8,335 bases of DNA from Euryarchaeota archaeon UBA623 (GCA_002505325.1 DAUV01000043.1:1-8335), one strand, 5' to 3'; numbered from the stretch's first letter, positions 1 to 6,458 are shown. Program-made: numbers and translations. Notes: generated by a model not told the origin, from the letters alone.

Positions 1-107
1 TCACCGTTACGGGTGGTTTTCGACAGTTTCTTCCGCGCTGATATCGATATATCCACACTCTTGTGAGCCCTCAGGCTTTGCGGATTTCTTGTCGGAGGAG
101 TTATCAT
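1..107 (-). CDS. Possible N-terminal fragment of a divergent gene (runs off left edge)
   Basis: On the minus strand an ATG at 107-105 opens a frame that stays open to the window edge (35 codons). The product begins MITPPTRNPQSL and then becomes basic (ARKKLSKTTRNG). It would be divergent from citrate synthase with about 34 bp between the starts. I do not recognise the sequence. Against it: the plus strand also has a frame open from base 2 to a TGA at 131-133, another plus frame ends at a TGA at 64-66, and there is no convincing Shine-Dalgarno site before the ATG. The stretch also contains the 10-bp palindrome ATATCGATAT (41-50), which could instead be promoter DNA. It is as likely to be the tail of an upstream gene or pure intergenic DNA as a real start. 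Confidence 0.25.
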   Translation of the reverse strand, partial: MITPPTRNPQSLRAHKSVDISISARKKLSKTTRNG

Positions 108-131
108 GTGACCCTCTATACGTTGGTTGCT

Positions 132-137
132 GAGGGA
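132..137 (+). promoter_or_regulatory. Shine-Dalgarno-like site for citrate synthase
   Basis: GAGGGA lies four bases before the ATG at 142 and favours that ATG over the in-frame TTG at 127, which would place this site inside the coding region. A TATA-like CTATA (116-120) is centred about 24 bp before the ATG, which would also fit a leaderless or nearly leaderless transcript; that promoter reading is weak. Confidence 0.45.
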
Positions 138-141
138 TAAC

Positions 142-1311
142 ATGGGTGACGAGGAGACAATATTCACAATCACCGAAGCCAATCTCGACTCAGGTCTCAG
201 GGGCGTACCAGTGGGCACCTGTAGGACCTCATTTGTCGACCCTCTTGAGGGAGTTCACTATGTCGGCTATCCAGTGGGTGACCTAGCTAATCTCGAAGAG
301 GAGGATGTAATTTACCTCCTGATGCACAAGCGCCTCCCCAGTCCAGAGGAGTCCGAGGCCTTCCACGCTGAACTTGCACACAGGGCGGAGGAGATACCTA
401 CTGGGGCACTCCGAGTACTGGAGTCCTTGACTCCCGGGAGCGGCCATCCGATGGACTGGCTAGCAATCGGGATTATGTCTCTGGGCGCCGCTGACACCAC
501 TGGAGACGCACGGGCCGACGCAATGAACCTCATCGCTAGGATGCCGGAACTGATGGCCCGAATCTTCCTGCTCCGAGGAGGCAAGCCCGAGGGCCTCAGA
601 CCACGCAAGCCTGAACTAGGGCTGGTCGAGAATTTCGTACACATGCTCGGTGTGGAAGGTGATGAGGCTGAGCGCATGGGGCGCATGCTCCGCTTCTTCT
701 TCATTCTGCACATGGACCATGGCGGAGGAAACCTCTCTACATTCTCTGGCAAGGCGGTTGCCTCTGGCCGTGCATCCATCTACGCATCAATCGCTAGCGC
801 GATGAACGCGCTGTCGGGCCCTCTGCATGGGCGCGCCAATCAAGCCTGCCTAGAGTTCGTGCAGAGGATTGGATCATCTGATCACGATGAGATCGAGGCA
901 TTCGTTCGTTCTGAACTGGCCGCGCGACGCCCTATCTACGGCTTCGGTCACGGCGTTCTCCGTGCTGAGGACCCACGCGCCAGATTGCTCATCGAACTCG
1001 GTAATGAGATATGTCCGGATGACGAGAACTTCAGGACAGTGACTACTCTGCGAGAGGTCGTTCCACCAATCCTCAAGGAGATTCCGAAGATTAGTAATCC
1101 GTATCCGAATGTGGATTTGGCCAGTGGAAGCTTGCTGCACTCGGTCGGCTTTCGTAAGCCGGACTATTACACGACCTTCTTCGGCTGGGCCCGTGTTGCC
1201 GGGATTTGTGCACAGATACTGGACGAGCGCAGTTCGCGTGAAGGCAGGGGCACACCGATTTACAGGCCCAAATATATCCCACGCGACCAGCCGCACCAGC
1301 GACTCGAGTGA
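142..1311 (+). CDS. gltA: Citrate synthase, eukaryote/mitochondrion-like type
   Basis: Condenses oxaloacetate with acetyl-CoA to citrate at TCA-cycle entry; cytosolic, normally a homodimer. The 389-aa product (from ATG 142) carries the catalytic triad in order: H229 in SGPLHGRANQ, H270 in GFGHGVLR, and D325 in NPYPNVDLASG. The H270-D325 spacing of 55 residues equals that of pig citrate synthase (H320-D375). HMDHGGGNLSTF (190-201), YYTTFFGWARVAGICAQ and the closing RPKYIP region resemble the mitochondrial enzyme (HSDHEGGN, NYYTVLFGVSRALGVLAQ, RPKS) more than the GltA/CitZ type. The N-terminus lacks a targeting extension, so it is shorter than the mitochondrial precursor. A start at TTG 127 would add only five residues and overlap the likely ribosome site. 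The TGA abuts the stop of the convergent phosphodiesterase gene with no spacer. 2-Methylcitrate synthase is possible in principle, but the overall pattern favours citrate synthase. Confidence 0.93.
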   Translation: MGDEETIFTITEANLDSGLRGVPVGTCRTSFVDPLEGVHYVGYPVGDLANLEEEDVIYLLMHKRLPSPEESEAFHAELAHRAEEIPTGALRVLESLTPGSGHPMDWLAIGIMSLGAADTTGDARADAMNLIARMPELMARIFLLRGGKPEGLRPRKPELGLVENFVHMLGVEGDEAERMGRMLRFFFILHMDHGGGNLSTFSGKAVASGRASIYASIASAMNALSGPLHGRANQACLEFVQRIGSSDHDEIEAFVRSELAARRPIYGFGHGVLRAEDPRARLLIELGNEICPDDENFRTVTTLREVVPPILKEIPKISNPYPNVDLASGSLLHSVGFRKPDYYTTFFGWARVAGICAQILDERSSREGRGTPIYRPKYIPRDQPHQRLE

Positions 1312-2478
1312 TTAGCCAGATCCATAGGTCTTGCCGGCGCCTCTGTGCCCAATCACCCTTGAGGCTTCCCAGGGCATACTGGTCTCGGAAGTCTCGGACA
1401 TCAGGGCATCAACACTCCTCTCCCAGAGCCACTTTTTCTTCCAGCCCTCGATGAATTCCTTCCTCTCTGCATCCGAGAGTTCGGACCAAGGTGCGATATC
1501 TCCTTGCAAACCGCGAATCGCATCCGCATGTTCGTCTTCGGGGATGCCGTCCAACTCTCTCCTTACTTCGTCATTGAGTGGTTGGGTGGCAGGCCTCAGC
1601 CATCTTGGCTCTCCAGTAGGAAGTGTATGGACATCCGGAGAGAGTTCGTCTGAAATCGCCGTTAAACCAGCATCCAAAATCGCCCTCTCCACACGGAGTT
1701 TGGCCGGCCAGACATAGACCGGGAATCCCTTTCTTTTTCTAGTGAGATTGGTAAGTTGACGCCCGTGCAAACCCACGGTGGTGCCGAGTGTAAAATGGCG
1801 CTTACTACCATCCAGATAATCTAGGGCAGCAGGTAGCATTGGCGCACCAGCTCTGCGCTGCATCGCCATTAGTCTAGGCAACGAGAGTCCGATGAAATAG
1901 GGAGATGCGAACACCCTCTTGACGAAACTACTCCCCCACGGTCTGAGGTATGGTACCAGTCTGGCGAATCGAAGTTTGCTGCTGGTCCTAGCAGCGGCTT
2001 TGAGCAGCCGAGGCTCGAATGAATAGACCACTGCCCCGGAAGAACTGAGTTCCAAGGGACGAATCGATTCGTCAACAATCTCTATCATTCTCCTCATGTG
2101 GTCGATTTTCATTTCTCCTGAGAACATCCCGCCTACCTTTCCACTATTGGGGTGCGGTATCTTGAGTTCGATGCACGCGAACTTTCCCTCGTTCATCCAG
2201 GGTTCAACGAATTCCGATTCCGCTAGCAGTTCATCTAGAGTGCACACGTAATCGGGCATCGAGGACGCTTCCTCACACTCTGGATATCGCCCATCAGCAG
2301 TTCGCGTATCGTGATACACAATCAGTTCCCCCTCGACAGACAGTCGTAGGTCGAACTCGACACCGTCCGATACCTGCATGCCATGCAACAGGGCATCAAG
2401 CGAATTCTCTGGTGGCTGTTCCCAAGGCATCATTTTCGCCCTCACGAGGGGCAATCGGTCCAAGAATGCACGGGCCAT
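1312..2478 (-). CDS. Glycerophosphodiester phosphodiesterase family protein, apparently circularly permuted
   Basis: GDPD enzymes hydrolyse glycerophosphodiesters to glycerol 3-phosphate and an alcohol in a metal-dependent TIM barrel. The usual order is HRGA, PEN(T/S), E-x-D, HD, E-x-K, with (I)(T/S)D near the end. Here PENS is at residues 23-26, E41-F-D43 holds the metal-ligand pair, H56-D57 follows, then E104-L-K106, and the late-barrel FPVYVW and AISDELSPD about 274-282. The expected HRGA is absent from the N-terminus, which reads LPLVRAKMMPWEQ before PENS. Instead RVIGHRGAG is at 374-382 and the protein ends six residues later. A charged linker of about 90 residues joins the last barrel strand to it. 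I read this as a circular permutation moving strand beta1 to the C-terminus; the alternative is a remnant of a second domain. No signal peptide is evident. ATG 2478 is the only plausible early start, with a TGA twelve codons upstream. The gene is convergent with citrate synthase and divergent from the transporter. Confidence 0.85.
   Translation of the reverse strand: MARAFLDRLPLVRAKMMPWEQPPENSLDALLHGMQVSDGVEFDLRLSVEGELIVYHDTRTADGRYPECEEASSMPDYVCTLDELLAESEFVEPWMNEGKFACIELKIPHPNSGKVGGMFSGEMKIDHMRRMIEIVDESIRPLELSSSGAVVYSFEPRLLKAAARTSSKLRFARLVPYLRPWGSSFVKRVFASPYFIGLSLPRLMAMQRRAGAPMLPAALDYLDGSKRHFTLGTTVGLHGRQLTNLTRKRKGFPVYVWPAKLRVERAILDAGLTAISDELSPDVHTLPTGEPRWLRPATQPLNDEVRRELDGIPEDEHADAIRGLQGDIAPWSELSDAERKEFIEGWKKKWLWERSVDALMSETSETSMPWEASRVIGHRGAGKTYGSG
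1366..1377. repeat. 12-bp near-repeat, copy at the 3' end of the phosphodiesterase gene
   Basis: TTCCCAGGGCAT matches TTCCCAAGGCAT at 2419-2430 in 11 of 12 bases, same orientation. Both encode MPWE on the minus strand: residues 368-371 shortly before HRGAG, and 17-20 shortly before PENS. The copies flank the two ends of the proposed permuted domain. Chance similarity of a 12-mer cannot be excluded. Confidence 0.4.
2419..2430. repeat. 12-bp near-repeat, copy at the 5' end of the phosphodiesterase gene
   Basis: TTCCCAAGGCAT is the partner of the copy at 1366-1377, with one mismatch in 12. It encodes MPWE (17-20) just before the PPENS motif. It could be a footprint of the duplication that created a permuted domain, or coincidence. 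Confidence 0.4.
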
Positions 2479-2541
2479 TGCCTTCGTACTCGTTCCCCAA
2501 TGCTCAAACCCTCAGACCTCCAGCGCCGCCTAGGTATTACC
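2479..2541. promoter_or_regulatory. 63-bp divergent intergenic region between phosphodiesterase and transporter
   Basis: This short gap must hold both start regions. I see no good TATA element or Shine-Dalgarno site for the transporter; GGTATTACC just before its ATG is too close to be a TATA box. The phosphodiesterase has only a weak GAAGG before its ATG. An in-frame ATG at 2500 could extend the transporter by 14 residues. Confidence 0.4.
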
Positions 2542-4473
2542 ATGTCGGACACAATTGAACTAGACCGCGCATCAAACCCTCAAGCAGTACGCGGGTACGC
2601 ATTCTATGATTGGGCCAAGTCCTCTTTCGAAACCAGCGTCACTACCGCGGTGTTGCCTGGGTGGTTTGCTTACATATTCCTGAAGGCGAATGGATTGGAG
2701 GCAAGCGTTCTCGGCACGGAGATGACCAGTGACGCGATATGGTCCTTCTCTGTTACTATCGCCGCCCTTTTCGTTGCCATCCTAGCCCCCTCTCTCGGAG
2801 TCATCGCAGATCGACGCGCCATCAAGATATGGTGGCTAAGGGTTCTGACTTACTTGGGGGCCGGATCAACATTCCTGCTCGCCTTTGCTCCGATGTTTGG
2901 GATTTCCCAACAGTGGGTTTGGTTGATTGTGATGTTCCTGATGGCGAACGTCGGCCTGAACGGTGCGGGAGTATTCTACAACGCCCTCCTCCCTCATCTG
3001 GGAACCGACGACGAGATGGATGCCATTTCAAACAAGGCGTACGCCTATGGATACCTCGGCGGTGGACTTCTTCTAGCAGTCCACCTTGGTATGTGGATGA
3101 CACTCACCGGTGATTGGATTATCCCATTCATCATGGCCTCGTCCGGCGTCTGGTGGCTAGGATTTGCTTGCCTAACATTCGCTTGGGTTCCTGAGCCACC
3201 AATTGAGAATGAGATGGAAACACTCGGGGTTGCCGACTCTGCGAAGTTTGCCTTCGGTGAACTGAAGAAGACCCTCGGGCAGATTACCAATTTCCGCACA
3301 CTGTTCATCTACATGCTCGCCTATTTCTTCTTCATTGACGGCATTAACACCGTCACAGCACTGGCTGGAATCTATGGAGTCACAGTACTTGGCCTAACCA
3401 TCGGGGATTTGATTGCCGTCATCCTAGTAATCCAGTTCGTCGCCGCGCCTTGTGCAATTGGCTTCACCAAACTCGCAGAGAGGACTTCCACTCACCGAGC
3501 TCTCTCTTTCTCGTTGGTCATGTGGGTCATTGTTATCTTTGGTGCGTTATCCTTCGCACCGTTGGTTCTCGAGTCGCATGACGAGTATGACATCCAGTTT
3601 GATTGGGATATGGACGGCGATGGAATCGCCGATTTCGAAGACGATGACACTGATGGTGATTGGTACTCTAACGTGGCTGAGACCGAGGCTGGAACTGATC
3701 CACTGGACGCTTCAAGCAACCCCAATCCAAATCCATCGAGGTGGTTGCAGCAACGCCTAGATGGAAAGGGCCAATATGTCGTATCCGTTGGAGACAGCAC
3801 CTATGAAAACGGTCTCTCTCAAAGCGACGAGGAGCAGGCTTGGGGACTGGAATGGTCAGATGTCCTCCCGCTACACTACGTCGAGAACGAAGCAGGAGAT
3901 ACAATCTATGAGTTTGACGACCCAACTGGTCCAGCTTCGGCGATCTCGGATGCCGACAGGATATCTGATTTTAGCTCCACTTTCGATGAGGACAGCCGCT
4001 TGAGCATGAGTATCCAGGGTGGGGATTTGGATGGTTCCACCGCACTGGGCGACGATCACCCTACTAGCCTAGGAGATGGCCCTCTGGATTTCGTATCTGA
4101 TGCTGCTCGTGACAATCTTTGGGGGCCCCTCGGATTCGGAGTCTTCCTCCAGTTCCTTCTACTCGGTTGCATGGCCGGGGCTCTGCTGGGTGGCTCACAG
4201 GGTCTGGCGCGCAGCATCTTCGGTCAGATGGTGCCTGAGACCCGCAGTGCTGAGTTCTTCGGCTTCTTCGGCTTCTTCGGTAGAGTGGCGGCGATTCTTG
4301 GACCACTCCTGTACGGAACTTTCACAGTGATGTACGACAGCAGAGTTGGGATAGCCAGCATCTGCGTTCTGATTGTCATCGGCACTGTTATGATGAAATG
4401 GGTCGATGTCGACGACGGTCGCCGAGCGGCTATGGAAGAGGATGCACGCAACCGCGGCATCAGTATCGATTAG
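2542..4473 (+). CDS. MFS transporter of the Atg22/UMF1 family with a large extracytoplasmic insert
   Basis: A 643-aa integral membrane protein. The start of the first membrane region, GYAFYDWAKSSFETS (about 19-32), is the signature of the Atg22-like/UMF1 branch of the major facilitator superfamily (usual form YDWANSAF), and EFFGFFGFFGRVAAILGPLL near the C-terminus matches the branch's other conserved segment. Predicted membrane helices by hydrophobicity: 28-46, 66-88, 97-118, 124-148, 166-188, 193-214, 252-274, 282-303, 320-343, then three more after residue 527, giving 12 with the usual cytoplasmic loop between 6 and 7 (215-250). An acidic stretch of about 180 residues (345-526) splits TM9 from TM10. 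The substrate is unknown; yeast Atg22 exports amino acids from the vacuole, but that cannot be transferred here. ATG 2542 is chosen because it directly precedes the conserved domain; longer in-frame versions would run into the divergent phosphodiesterase gene. The 3' end overlaps the convergent tatC gene by 14 bp. Confidence 0.87.
   Translation: MSDTIELDRASNPQAVRGYAFYDWAKSSFETSVTTAVLPGWFAYIFLKANGLEASVLGTEMTSDAIWSFSVTIAALFVAILAPSLGVIADRRAIKIWWLRVLTYLGAGSTFLLAFAPMFGISQQWVWLIVMFLMANVGLNGAGVFYNALLPHLGTDDEMDAISNKAYAYGYLGGGLLLAVHLGMWMTLTGDWIIPFIMASSGVWWLGFACLTFAWVPEPPIENEMETLGVADSAKFAFGELKKTLGQITNFRTLFIYMLAYFFFIDGINTVTALAGIYGVTVLGLTIGDLIAVILVIQFVAAPCAIGFTKLAERTSTHRALSFSLVMWVIVIFGALSFAPLVLESHDEYDIQFDWDMDGDGIADFEDDDTDGDWYSNVAETEAGTDPLDASSNPNPNPSRWLQQRLDGKGQYVVSVGDSTYENGLSQSDEEQAWGLEWSDVLPLHYVENEAGDTIYEFDDPTGPASAISDADRISDFSSTFDEDSRLSMSIQGGDLDGSTALGDDHPTSLGDGPLDFVSDAARDNLWGPLGFGVFLQFLLLGCMAGALLGGSQGLARSIFGQMVPETRSAEFFGFFGFFGRVAAILGPLLYGTFTVMYDSRVGIASICVLIVIGTVMMKWVDVDDGRRAAMEEDARNRGISID
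3577..4119 (+). other. Acidic insert with thrombospondin type-3-like Ca-binding motif in the transporter
   Basis: This encodes residues 346-526 of the MFS protein, between TM9 and TM10. It opens with DWDMDGDGIADFEDDD (354-369), continues TDGDWYSN and ends the motif with AGTDPLDASSNPNPNP. This D-x-D-x-D-G-x-x-D pattern followed by GTDPLD is the thrombospondin type-3/dockerin-like calcium-binding signature found in secreted proteins. The remaining 130 or so residues are rich in D, E, S and G with no membrane segment. With the standard N-in MFS topology the TM9-TM10 loop faces outside, where Ca2+ is abundant. Ca binding is inferred from the motif only. Confidence 0.75.
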
Positions 4474-5224
4474 TCAGTCGGTCGATTACCAGAGCAACCT
4501 CTAGAAGGATCAGCATAGGGCCGCCGACGAGGAAGAGTGAGAGCGGATCTGGAGGAGAGAGTACTGCCCCTAAGAGCAGTGCTGAGAACCACAGAACCTC
4601 TCTGTTATCAGTGATACTTGAGCGTTCAATCACGTCATATCGAAGCAGCAGGAGTGCCGCCAATGGCACTTGGAAGCCGACCACGGATGCGAAGTACAAG
4701 CCAACAATGAATCCTATCCAAGATTGCAGCTGCCAAGTCGACTCGAGCCCCGCGGCGGCGGCGTCCTCGGACAGATACTCAAGAAGCATCGGCACCAGTA
4801 TCTCATGCGCATACATTCCTCCTCCTGCACCGAGGCCAAGAGCGCAAACAAGAACAAAGAGCAGTCCACCGAGCCCCCCTCCTGTGGGGACGAACTTCCT
4901 ACGGTAAGCATCGGATAGGATTTTGCGACCATTATAGCCCATGTCACAGAGAACCGCTAGAACCACAAGTGCGATTCCGAGATTTGTTGCGATTCTGAGT
5001 CTCAATAGTACAACCTCCATCGGCTGCAAAATGATTACCTGCACACCATCAGGGAGGTAACCATCGGCTTGTAGGAACCACTCTATGGCATCACCAGCGA
5101 CGGGATATCCCCCGACGAGGCCGATTACGAATACTGTCACGAGCAGATACAGCCTGCGAGCCATATGCTCGATGAGTCCGCGAACGGCGGCACGGGACAG
5201 TACATCGGCTGAGCCCTCGACCAT
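4460..5224 (-). CDS. tatC: Sec-independent protein translocase TatC, divergent
   Basis: TatC is the multi-spanning receptor of the twin-arginine pathway, which exports folded proteins. The 254-aa product has the family length and six hydrophobic segments: about 25-45, 74-95, 117-140, 168-194, 210-225 and 227-248. LSPPDPLSLFLVGGPMLILL (222-241) matches the TM5-TM6 hairpin (E. coli LTPPDVFSQTLLAIPM), and QPMEVVLLRLRIA matches the first periplasmic loop and TM2. Several usual signature residues differ. The N-terminal HLIELRxRL is LIEHMARRL (17-25); the cytoplasmic loop carrying E. coli E103 reads AYRRKF (106-111), with no glutamate; and the TM4 F-E-x-P is FQVP (184-187), Gln for E170. It may be a specialised second TatC or a lineage-specific form; no TatA/B gene is adjacent. 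The start at 5224 has no clear Shine-Dalgarno site; a TATA-like TGTATTCA (5255-5248, minus) lies about 27 bp upstream. The gene sits 57 bp downstream of the GTPase gene on the same strand. Confidence 0.85.
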   Translation of the reverse strand: MVEGSADVLSRAAVRGLIEHMARRLYLLVTVFVIGLVGGYPVAGDAIEWFLQADGYLPDGVQVIILQPMEVVLLRLRIATNLGIALVVLAVLCDMGYNGRKILSDAYRRKFVPTGGGLGGLLFVLVCALGLGAGGGMYAHEILVPMLLEYLSEDAAAAGLESTWQLQSWIGFIVGLYFASVVGFQVPLAALLLLRYDVIERSSITDNREVLWFSALLLGAVLSPPDPLSLFLVGGPMLILLEVALVIDRLTNRY

Positions 5225-5274
5225 GCTATGGGTAGGCGTCCTGTTCCTGAATACATCGCAACGCAGACTAGTTC

Positions 5275-5292
5275 CACGGATTCATTTCCGTG
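5275..5292 (-). other. Small inverted repeat over the GTPase stop codon
   Basis: CACGGA (5275-5280) and TCCGTG (5287-5292) form a perfect 6-bp stem with a 6-base loop that contains the GTPase stop codon (5282-5284). It lies between the GTPase gene and tatC and could be a weak attenuator or processing site, but there is no clear T-tract after it on the minus strand. Chance is possible. Confidence 0.3.
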
Positions 5293-6397
5293 TGATAATT
5301 GTCAGTAGATCGTCGTCCTTGAGGACATGATCCAACCCGACTCTCTGCCAATCGAACTTTGCACTCGGACCCTTGACTCTGGCGTATCGGAATTTGCGGA
5401 CAAAATCACGGTGCAACTTGGCGCAGACATCGCGAACCGTTGAGGTGTCCTTGACTATCAGAGGCTCGATTAGATCCGCCTCTTTGCTCTGTGGTTTGAG
5501 ATATATCGACATGAAGTGCAGGTGGTCGAAGATGAAGTCCTTCATCTGGTCGATACCCTCGCCTGTCTTCGCTGAAACCTCTAGCACCGGCCATCCTTCT
5601 GGCAACATCGACCTAGCTCGCTCAAGATCGTTCTCGGTAGCTAGATCGATCTTGTTGAGGACCACGACTGCGCGACTGTAGACACGACTCCCAGCCAATG
5701 TGTCGACGATGTGGTCGTCAGTGACATCGGTGCGCAGGGTGACCGTAGCAGAGACAATTCCGAAACTACGGACTATTCCTCGAATCTCCTCTTCGGTCAG
5801 ATTGGTCTGCTCAAGTGTCGATCGTACGACAATCCCTCCTCGTTTCGTTCTCGTGATGAAGACCTGCGGCGGCTGTTGGTTGAGCCTCATTCCTGATTTC
5901 CATAGTTCTTGGTCCAATATCTCAAAGTGCGCCTCTTGGAACGGATCCATCACATACAGTACCATGTCAGTGCTGCGAATCACATTGAGAATCTCGCGAC
6001 CTCTGCCTTTCCCTTCAGCTGCTCCCTTGATTAGTCCAGGCAGGTCGAGAATCTGGATCTTAGCTCCCCGGTGCTCCATCAGTCCTGGGATACAGGTCAG
6101 AGTTGTGAATGCAAAATCTCCGATATTTGATTCTGCATCTGTCAACTGGGAGATTAGACTTGACTTACCGACGCTTGGGAAACCGACCAGTGCGACCGAC
6201 GCGTCACCTGATTTCTTGACCTCAAAACCCGGTCCGCCGCCACTAGACTTGGCATGCGCCTGGGCCTTCTCCTTGCGAGCTCTGAGGGCGGCGATTTTGG
6301 CCTTGAGCTTGCCAATGTGGCCTTGAGTCGCCTTGTTGTACTTGGTCTTGCCAATCTCCTCTTCGAGGGACTTGATTTGCTCTTCTATGGTAGCCAA
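5282..6397 (-). CDS. drg: DRG-family GTP-binding protein (Obg superfamily) with TGS domain
   Basis: DRG proteins are archaeal/eukaryotic GTPases associated with translating ribosomes. In this 371-aa product the lysine-rich N-terminal helical region has the DRG hallmark YNKATQGHIGKLKAK (20-34). The G domain shows G1 GFPSVGKS (72-79), G2 threonines FAFTTLT (95-101), G3 DLPG (118-121), followed by the Obg-like glycine-rich KGRGREI, G4 NKID (248-251) and G5 SAK (275-277). Residues about 165-240 fill the position of the S5D2L insertion seen in DRG structures. A C-terminal TGS domain spans about 297-370 (YLKPQS...DDDLLTIITRK). Length and order match the family and all nucleotide-binding motifs are intact. 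The start is TTG at 6397: an in-frame TGA lies four codons upstream, no ATG occurs near, and GAGGG lies six bases before it. The likely partner in eukaryotes (DFRP) has no candidate here. tatC follows 57 bp downstream and may be cotranscribed. Confidence 0.95.
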   Translation of the reverse strand: MATIEEQIKSLEEEIGKTKYNKATQGHIGKLKAKIAALRARKEKAQAHAKSSGGGPGFEVKKSGDASVALVGFPSVGKSSLISQLTDAESNIGDFAFTTLTCIPGLMEHRGAKIQILDLPGLIKGAAEGKGRGREILNVIRSTDMVLYVMDPFQEAHFEILDQELWKSGMRLNQQPPQVFITRTKRGGIVVRSTLEQTNLTEEEIRGIVRSFGIVSATVTLRTDVTDDHIVDTLAGSRVYSRAVVVLNKIDLATENDLERARSMLPEGWPVLEVSAKTGEGIDQMKDFIFDHLHFMSIYLKPQSKEADLIEPLIVKDTSTVRDVCAKLHRDFVRKFRYARVKGPSAKFDWQRVGLDHVLKDDDLLTIITRK

Positions 6398-6403
6398 TGC
6401 AAT

Positions 6404-6408
6404 CCCTC
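6404..6408 (-). promoter_or_regulatory. Shine-Dalgarno site setting the TTG start of the DRG GTPase
   Basis: Read on the minus strand, GAGGG within TGAGGGAT precedes the TTG at 6397 by six bases. The same TGAGGGAT string precedes the citrate synthase start. Because an in-frame stop overlaps it just upstream, it strongly supports TTG as the start. Confidence 0.6.
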
Positions 6409-6440
6409 ATCGCCTATTCGGACGCCACCCACGCCCCGTC

Positions 6441-6458
6441 CCGGGTTCTTGAATCCGG
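6441..6458 (+). other. Hairpin with CTTG loop
   Basis: CCGGGTT (6441-6447) pairs with AATCCGG (6452-6458), seven pairs including one G-T, closing a four-base CTTG loop. Shortened to five pairs it nests inside the 7-bp stem formed by 6423-6429 and 6457-6463, so the two can coexist or compete for bases 6457-6458. Confidence 0.5.

Noticed and set aside
41..50. ATATCGATAT palindrome as an operator
   Set aside because: A single AT-rich 10-bp palindrome of low information; it may be TATA-like promoter DNA or coding sequence of a divergent gene.
312..779. 155-codon minus-strand open frame
   Set aside because: Antisense to the middle of citrate synthase; S/R/P-rich with no recognisable motif.
874..1296. 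140-codon minus-strand open frame
   Set aside because: Antisense to the catalytic half of citrate synthase, where the plus frame has all active-site motifs.
2383..2541. In-frame N-terminal extension of the transporter
   Set aside because: It would overlap the start of the divergent phosphodiesterase gene by about 96 bp, and the extension has no family similarity; conserved sequence begins shortly after ATG 2542.
4257..4280. Tandem GGCTTCTTC repeat as a microsatellite or frameshift site
   Set aside because: It encodes the GFFGFFG part of a conserved transporter segment, and the frame is intact on both sides.
4398..4907. 169-codon plus-strand open frame spanning the transporter and tatC ends
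   Set aside because: It overlaps two recognised genes and gives a low-complexity S/R/P/T-rich product.
5700..6326. 208-codon open frame on the plus strand
   Set aside because: It lies entirely antisense to the DRG GTPase, whose motifs are unmistakable; the translation shows only biased S/R/P-rich composition.
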